A stretch of DNA of 42,515 bases from a bacterium (GTDB taxonomy: Bacteria; Myxococcota_A; Bradymonadia; UBA7976; UBA1532): positions 1-42,515 of the forward strand of contig JAUHYW010000083.1 in NCBI GenBank assembly GCA_030426085.1, in the 5' to 3' direction. Positions 38,441-42,515 of this stretch are shown here, piece by piece (positions within the stretch are counted from its first letter, which is position 1; every line of letters starts with the position of its first letter). The notes beneath the pieces are model-generated. The model worked only from the letters and a program-made list of their open reading frames with translations, did no database searches and was not told where the DNA came from. The position numbers and the translations under genes are program-made.

Positions 38441-38710
38441 CAGCACTCAAACCAGGCACTCAAACCAGCGCTCAACCCAGGCAGGCGCCCAACCCAGCAC
38501 AGGGTGTAGACCGCGATCGAGGCCAATGCGAGATGGACCGAGATGGCGCATACTACAGCGGCGGCCAGACCGGCCATGGCAGCGCCTGCGGGGCGCCCGG
38601 GCGGTGGTGGCTGCTCGACGGGGGGCTGGGGAATCCGCGCCGCGCGAAAAAGACCGGCGCCGGGGAGGCCAACGTCATGGCCGATGCGCGCACGAATGGG
38701 AGGCGTCATG

Positions 38711-41700
38711 ATGCGGTTTGCGATCGTCTGCGGGGTGCTGCTCGCGGCGCTGTGTGGGTGTCAGCCGGGCGGGGGCCGGGGCGGCGGCGGGTCGGATGAC
38801 CCGGTCGGCGATGGTGGAGCGGATCGCGGCCCGGACGCGGCGTTCGAGACCGATAGCGGTCCGGACGACGACGCCGAGACCGACGGCGCGCCCGAGGATG
38901 ACGCCGGACCCGAGACCGACGGCGCGCCCGAGGATGACGCCGGACCCGAGCCCGACGCCGAGCCCGAGTCCGACGCCGAACCCGAGGCCGACGCCGAGCT
39001 TGAGTTCGACGCCGGACCCGAGGCCGACGCCGAGCTTGAGGTCGACGCCGGACCCGAGGCCGACGCCGCGCTCGCGCTCTGCGGCGACGGCGAGCGCCAG
39101 CCCGGCGAGACCTGCGACGACGGCAACCAGCTCGACGGCGACTACTGCGCGCCCGACTGCCGGATGATCACCGGCGCCTGCGGCGACGGCGAGGTGCAGG
39201 CGATCGAGGCCTGCGACGACGGCAACCGCGCCCCCGACGACTATTGCGCCGCCGACTGCCTGGCCAATACCGGCCGCTGCGGCGACGGCATGATTCAGGG
39301 CAACGAGCGCTGCGACGACGGCAACGCGCAGGGCGGCGACGCCTGCTCCGCCGACTGCCAGACCGAAGCCCGCTGCGGCGACGGCATCCACCAAGACCGC
39401 ATCGAAGCGTGCGACGACGGCAACATCCGCGACGGTGACTACTGCTCAGCCGACTGCCAGGCGGTGACCGGCGCCTGCGGCGACGACGAGGTCCAGCCCA
39501 ACGAGGCCTGCGACGACGGCGACGCCGAGGACGGCGACTATTGCAGCGCCGACTGTCGCACGGTGACTGGCGCCTGCGGCGACGACGCGGTGCAGCTCAA
39601 CGAGGTCTGCGACGACGGCGGCACCGCCGACGGCGACTATTGCAGCGCCGATTGCCTCAACATCACCGGCGCCTGCGGCGACGGCGAGATCCAGCCCAAC
39701 GAGGCCTGCGACGACGGCAACCGCGCCGCCGGGGACTATTGCAGCGCCGACTGCCTGAGCGTGACCGGCGCTTGCGGGGACGGCGCGCGGCAGGACAACG
39801 AGGCGTGCGACGACGGCAACCGGGTCGCCGGGGACTATTGCAGCGCCGCCTGCGACGCGGTGCTCGGCGCCTGCGGCGACGGCGTCGAACAGGCCAACGA
39901 GGTGTGCGACGACGGCAACGTCGATCCCGACGACTACTGCGCCGCCGACTGCTCGGCGGTGACGGGCCGCTGCGGGGACGGCGCGCGGCAGGGCAACGAG
40001 GCCTGCGACGACGGCAACACCGCCGACGGCGACTATTGCGCAGCGGCCTGCGACGCGGTCACCGGCGCCTGTGGGGATGGCGAGCGGCAGCCCAACGAGA
40101 TCTGCGACGACGGCGATCAGCTCGCCGACGACTACTGCGCGCCCGACTGCCGCGCGATCACCGGCGCCTGCGGCGACGGCCAGGTGCAGCGCAACGAGCT
40201 GTGCGACGACGGCAACCTGCTCGACGACGACTATTGCAGCCCCGACTGCCAGCGCATCACCGGCCGCTGCGGCGACGGCGCGGTGCAGCGCAACGAGATC
40301 TGCGACGACGGCAACGACATCGACGACGACTTCTGCACCCGCTGCGGCATCGTCGGCGCCTGCGGCGACGGCATCCGCCAAGCGGCCATCGAGGCCTGCG
40401 ACGACGGCAACATCGCGGATGGCGACTATTGCGCCGGCGACTGCGCCGCGGTGACCGGCCGCTGCGGCGACGGCGAGGTGCAGCGCAATGAGGTGTGCGA
40501 CGACGGCAACGACATCGAGGACGACCACTGCGCCGCCGGCTGCACCCTCGCCGGGGCCTGCGGCGACGGCGTCTTCCAGCCGGGCGCCGAGGTGTGCGAC
40601 GACGGCAACACCGACGATGGCGACGCCTGCGCCGCCGATTGCAGTGCGGTCAACCAGAACTGCGGCGACGGGTTCGTCAGCGAAGGCGAAGAGTGCGACG
40701 ACGGCAACTTCGTCGACGACGGCAACGGCTGCACCGCCGACTGCCAGCGGGTCGGATCGTGCGGCGACGGCGTCGTGCAAGCGCTGCTCGAAGCCTGTGA
40801 CGACGGCAACGTGGACGACGATGACGCCTGCGCCGCCGACTGCAGCCGGCGGCGGCTCTTCTTCGACGAAGACGAGGTCGTCGACGACCTCGCGGTCGAG
40901 CCGCGCACCGAGGTTCACATCGCCGACGGGGTGCGCTTGCAGGTGCGCCGGCTGGTGGTCGACGGCCCCGCCGAGTTCTACCTCGGCGACGATGCGCGCT
41001 TCGTCAGCTTCGAGGCGACCCGCATCGTGGGCGCCGAAAGGTCGCCGGTGTACTTCGGCGGCCGCGACCCCGGCACATGTGGGCAGTGGCGGTCGGTGCA
41101 GTTCGGGGGCGCGATGGAGCAGAATGTCGAGCATGTGCTGATCGAAGGCGGGCGCGAGGTCTCCACCCGCGCCAACGCGCGGGTCCGGTTCGTCGATACG
41201 ACCATCCGCAACATCTGCGACCCCGTCCGCCGCACCGATCCTGCCGGTCTCACCGTCACCGGCACGTCCGAGGTCGAGCTCGTCGACGTGCGGATCGAGT
41301 CGGTCTTCGCCGAGCCCGCCACGTTGGAGGAGAGCGCCACCGACGCGCGGGGCCTGTATCTGCAGACCGACGCCAGCGCGACCTTCTCCGGGCTGACGAT
41401 CCTCGATATCCGCGGCGGCAACGGCGGCAACGGCGACGGTCAGGTCGGCGGCGCGGCGGGCGGTCGGGCGACGGGCGTCTACTGCACCACCTGCGATGGG
41501 GTCGTGGGCAGCGGCTTGATCGTGCACGCCCTGCGCGGGGGCGATGGTGGCGACGGCGCGGGCGGCATCGAGTTCGGCGCGGGCGCCCGCGGATCACCCG
41601 GTGGCCGGGGCGGCCACGCGTACGGCTTGCTGCTGCTCTCGGGGGAGCACGCGATCACCCGGGCCGATATCCGGCGGCTCCACGGCGGGCGCGGCGGCGA

Positions 41701-42496
41701 CGCTGGCGATGGCAGCGCCGGGCAGCCCGGCGCGCCGGGGCAACCGGGCGACGACGGTGGCCCCGGCGGGGTCGGCGGCTCCGGCGGGGCCGCGGTCGCC
41801 ATCGCCTCGTCCGGCGGCGTGGACCTGGAGGTGAGCAACGCTGTCGTCGTCGATCTGCGCGCCGGTGGGCAGGGACGCTCCGGCGACGGGGGTGCGGGCG
41901 GGCCCGGCGGCGACGACGTCGGCGCGGGCGCAGGGGTCGGGGGTGACGGAGGCGATGGTGGGGGCGTCGACGCCTTTGGCCGGCTCGCGCTCTTCCGCGG
42001 CGGCGCGGCGACGATGCGCCACATCACGTTCTACGGCGCCACCGTGCCGCCCGAGGGCGTCGGCGGCGTCGGCGGCGCGGGTGGGCCGGGCGGCGCGCAG
42101 GCCGACGGGCGGGCGGCGGACGGGGCCGACGGCGCGGATGGGGTGCTGCTCGATGACCCCGAGACGCGGGCGCTCGTCGAGCTCGGCCGGGGCAGCCTCA
42201 CCGGCTCGATCATCAGCGGCGGCCCCGAGCCGCAGCCGATCCGGGCGGTGCAGGAGACGGCTGTGGATCGCGGCGTCGTCTCGGATGTGCTCGTGTGGAA
42301 TGTCGAGGGGCCCTTCGAGCCCGAGTGGTCGGTCGAAGTCGGCGACCCGCTCTTCGTCGACGCCGAGGCTGGGGATCTGCACCTGACCGCCGCTTCTCCG
42401 GCCCGCGCGGCGGTCATGCGCAGCGTCGAGCAGGACGCCGAGGGCACGCCCCGCGCGCAGCCGACCGCGCTCGGCGCTTATGAGTACGTAGAGTAG
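38711..42496 (+). CDS. Large surface lipoprotein: 18 Cys-rich repeats plus Gly-rich beta-helix domain
   Basis: 1261 residues from ATG 38711 (GGGAGG seven bases upstream; a tandem ATG sits at 38708). RFAIVCGVLLAALCGC is a lipoprotein signal with Cys about 17. An Asp/Glu/Ala/Pro-rich linker (DAEPESDAEPEADAE) spans to residue 123. Residues 124-711 are 18 copies of CGDG..Q..E.CDDGN..D.DYC..DC...TG, the DUF4215-type Myxococcus cysteine-rich repeat; copy 13 is shorter (DDDFCTRCG). The rest (about 715-1261) looks like a right-handed beta-helix (VRLQVRRLVVDG; NARVRFVDTTIRN; TSEVELVDVRIES) with long Gly-rich loops (GGRGGDAGDGSAGQPGAPG). It is probably displayed at the cell surface in adhesion or matrix contact. 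It has its own upstream region and is not part of the eCIS operon. Confidence 0.85.
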   Translation: MRFAIVCGVLLAALCGCQPGGGRGGGGSDDPVGDGGADRGPDAAFETDSGPDDDAETDGAPEDDAGPETDGAPEDDAGPEPDAEPESDAEPEADAELEFDAGPEADAELEVDAGPEADAALALCGDGERQPGETCDDGNQLDGDYCAPDCRMITGACGDGEVQAIEACDDGNRAPDDYCAADCLANTGRCGDGMIQGNERCDDGNAQGGDACSADCQTEARCGDGIHQDRIEACDDGNIRDGDYCSADCQAVTGACGDDEVQPNEACDDGDAEDGDYCSADCRTVTGACGDDAVQLNEVCDDGGTADGDYCSADCLNITGACGDGEIQPNEACDDGNRAAGDYCSADCLSVTGACGDGARQDNEACDDGNRVAGDYCSAACDAVLGACGDGVEQANEVCDDGNVDPDDYCAADCSAVTGRCGDGARQGNEACDDGNTADGDYCAAACDAVTGACGDGERQPNEICDDGDQLADDYCAPDCRAITGACGDGQVQRNELCDDGNLLDDDYCSPDCQRITGRCGDGAVQRNEICDDGNDIDDDFCTRCGIVGACGDGIRQAAIEACDDGNIADGDYCAGDCAAVTGRCGDGEVQRNEVCDDGNDIEDDHCAAGCTLAGACGDGVFQPGAEVCDDGNTDDGDACAADCSAVNQNCGDGFVSEGEECDDGNFVDDGNGCTADCQRVGSCGDGVVQALLEACDDGNVDDDDACAADCSRRRLFFDEDEVVDDLAVEPRTEVHIADGVRLQVRRLVVDGPAEFYLGDDARFVSFEATRIVGAERSPVYFGGRDPGTCGQWRSVQFGGAMEQNVEHVLIEGGREVSTRANARVRFVDTTIRNICDPVRRTDPAGLTVTGTSEVELVDVRIESVFAEPATLEESATDARGLYLQTDASATFSGLTILDIRGGNGGNGDGQVGGAAGGRATGVYCTTCDGVVGSGLIVHALRGGDGGDGAGGIEFGAGARGSPGGRGGHAYGLLLLSGEHAITRADIRRLHGGRGGDAGDGSAGQPGAPGQPGDDGGPGGVGGSGGAAVAIASSGGVDLEVSNAVVVDLRAGGQGRSGDGGAGGPGGDDVGAGAGVGGDGGDGGGVDAFGRLALFRGGAATMRHITFYGATVPPEGVGGVGGAGGPGGAQADGRAADGADGADGVLLDDPETRALVELGRGSLTGSIISGGPEPQPIRAVQETAVDRGVVSDVLVWNVEGPFEPEWSVEVGDPLFVDAEAGDLHLTAASPARAAVMRSVEQDAEGTPRAQPTALGAYEYVE
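39080..40843 (+). repeat. 18 tandem coding copies of a 31-34-residue Cys-rich repeat
   Basis: Each unit has a CGDG start, a CDDGN centre and a C-terminal YC..DC pair; two units have CGDD. DNA identity between neighbours is high, so recombination could change the copy number in frame. The units form the stalk of the surface lipoprotein. Confidence 0.92.
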
Positions 42497-42515
42497 GGCG
42501 CGGCCGGAGGCGCCA

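Larger units (their letters stand above)
37809..38710. other. Noncoding repeat-filled region
   Basis: About 900 bases with no supported gene between the transposase and the Cys-rich lipoprotein. It holds the 84-base duplication, the 45-base blocks, both short repeat families and the copied transposase end. The final 200 bases (38500-38700) are repeat-free and should carry the promoter of the next gene, but no clear promoter element is visible. Confidence 0.8.

Overview
The window is very GC-rich, has long same-strand runs of overlapping genes, and ends in a surface protein built from 18 copies of the CGDG...CDDGN...YC..DC cysteine-rich repeat typical of Myxococcota. A myxobacterium-like organism (Polyangia/Sandaracinus-type) is the best guess; this is inferred from gene content, not from a marker gene.

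Layout. 1-1977: the end of an Rpn/DUF4351-type protein, a RibD/DHFR-fold reductase and a secreted barrel-like protein. 1946-3660 (minus strand): two adjacent, translationally coupled polymerase-beta-type nucleotidyltransferases. 3661-4944: a divergent intergenic region and a LuxR-type regulator. 5099-27768: an essentially complete extracellular contractile injection system (eCIS/PVC/Afp-like). In order it has a tail terminator (DUF4255), two sheaths, tube 1, a tail-assembly chaperone, tube 2, a Pro/Ala-rich disordered protein, a LysM hub, a gp27-like and a gp5-like spike made as separate genes, a PAAR-like tip, gp25, two baseplate J/gp6-like proteins, a tail protein I, a 75-residue protein, two large paralogous fibres and the AAA+ ATPase.

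The run continues without a break (GTGA, TGATG and ATGA overlaps) to 36724: a Cys-rich lipoprotein, a secreted barrel-like protein, a caspase-lipase fusion, a membrane CHAT protease with a Cys-rich periplasmic tail, a 37-codon ORF and two small membrane/coiled-coil proteins. The coupling argues that these belong to the particle's function. I suggest they are either a regulated self-lysis and particle-release module or particle-linked effector and sensor proteins.

36725-38707: a Y1/REP-type (HUH) transposase whose ribosome binding site lies in a hairpin, followed by about 900 bases of nested direct repeats with two related short units (six and four copies). 38711-42496: the Cys-rich repeat, beta-helix lipoprotein.

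The two most interesting points are these. (1) The chaperone gene ends in G GGG GGA in the phase for a -1 frameshift, one codon before its stop, and runs into a 70-codon ORF that has no ATG; this is the lambda G/GT arrangement placed inside an eCIS. (2) Two different caspase-clan proteases, one fused to a lipase with a complete predicted triad, are encoded inside the eCIS operon. No tRNA, rRNA or CRISPR array was seen.
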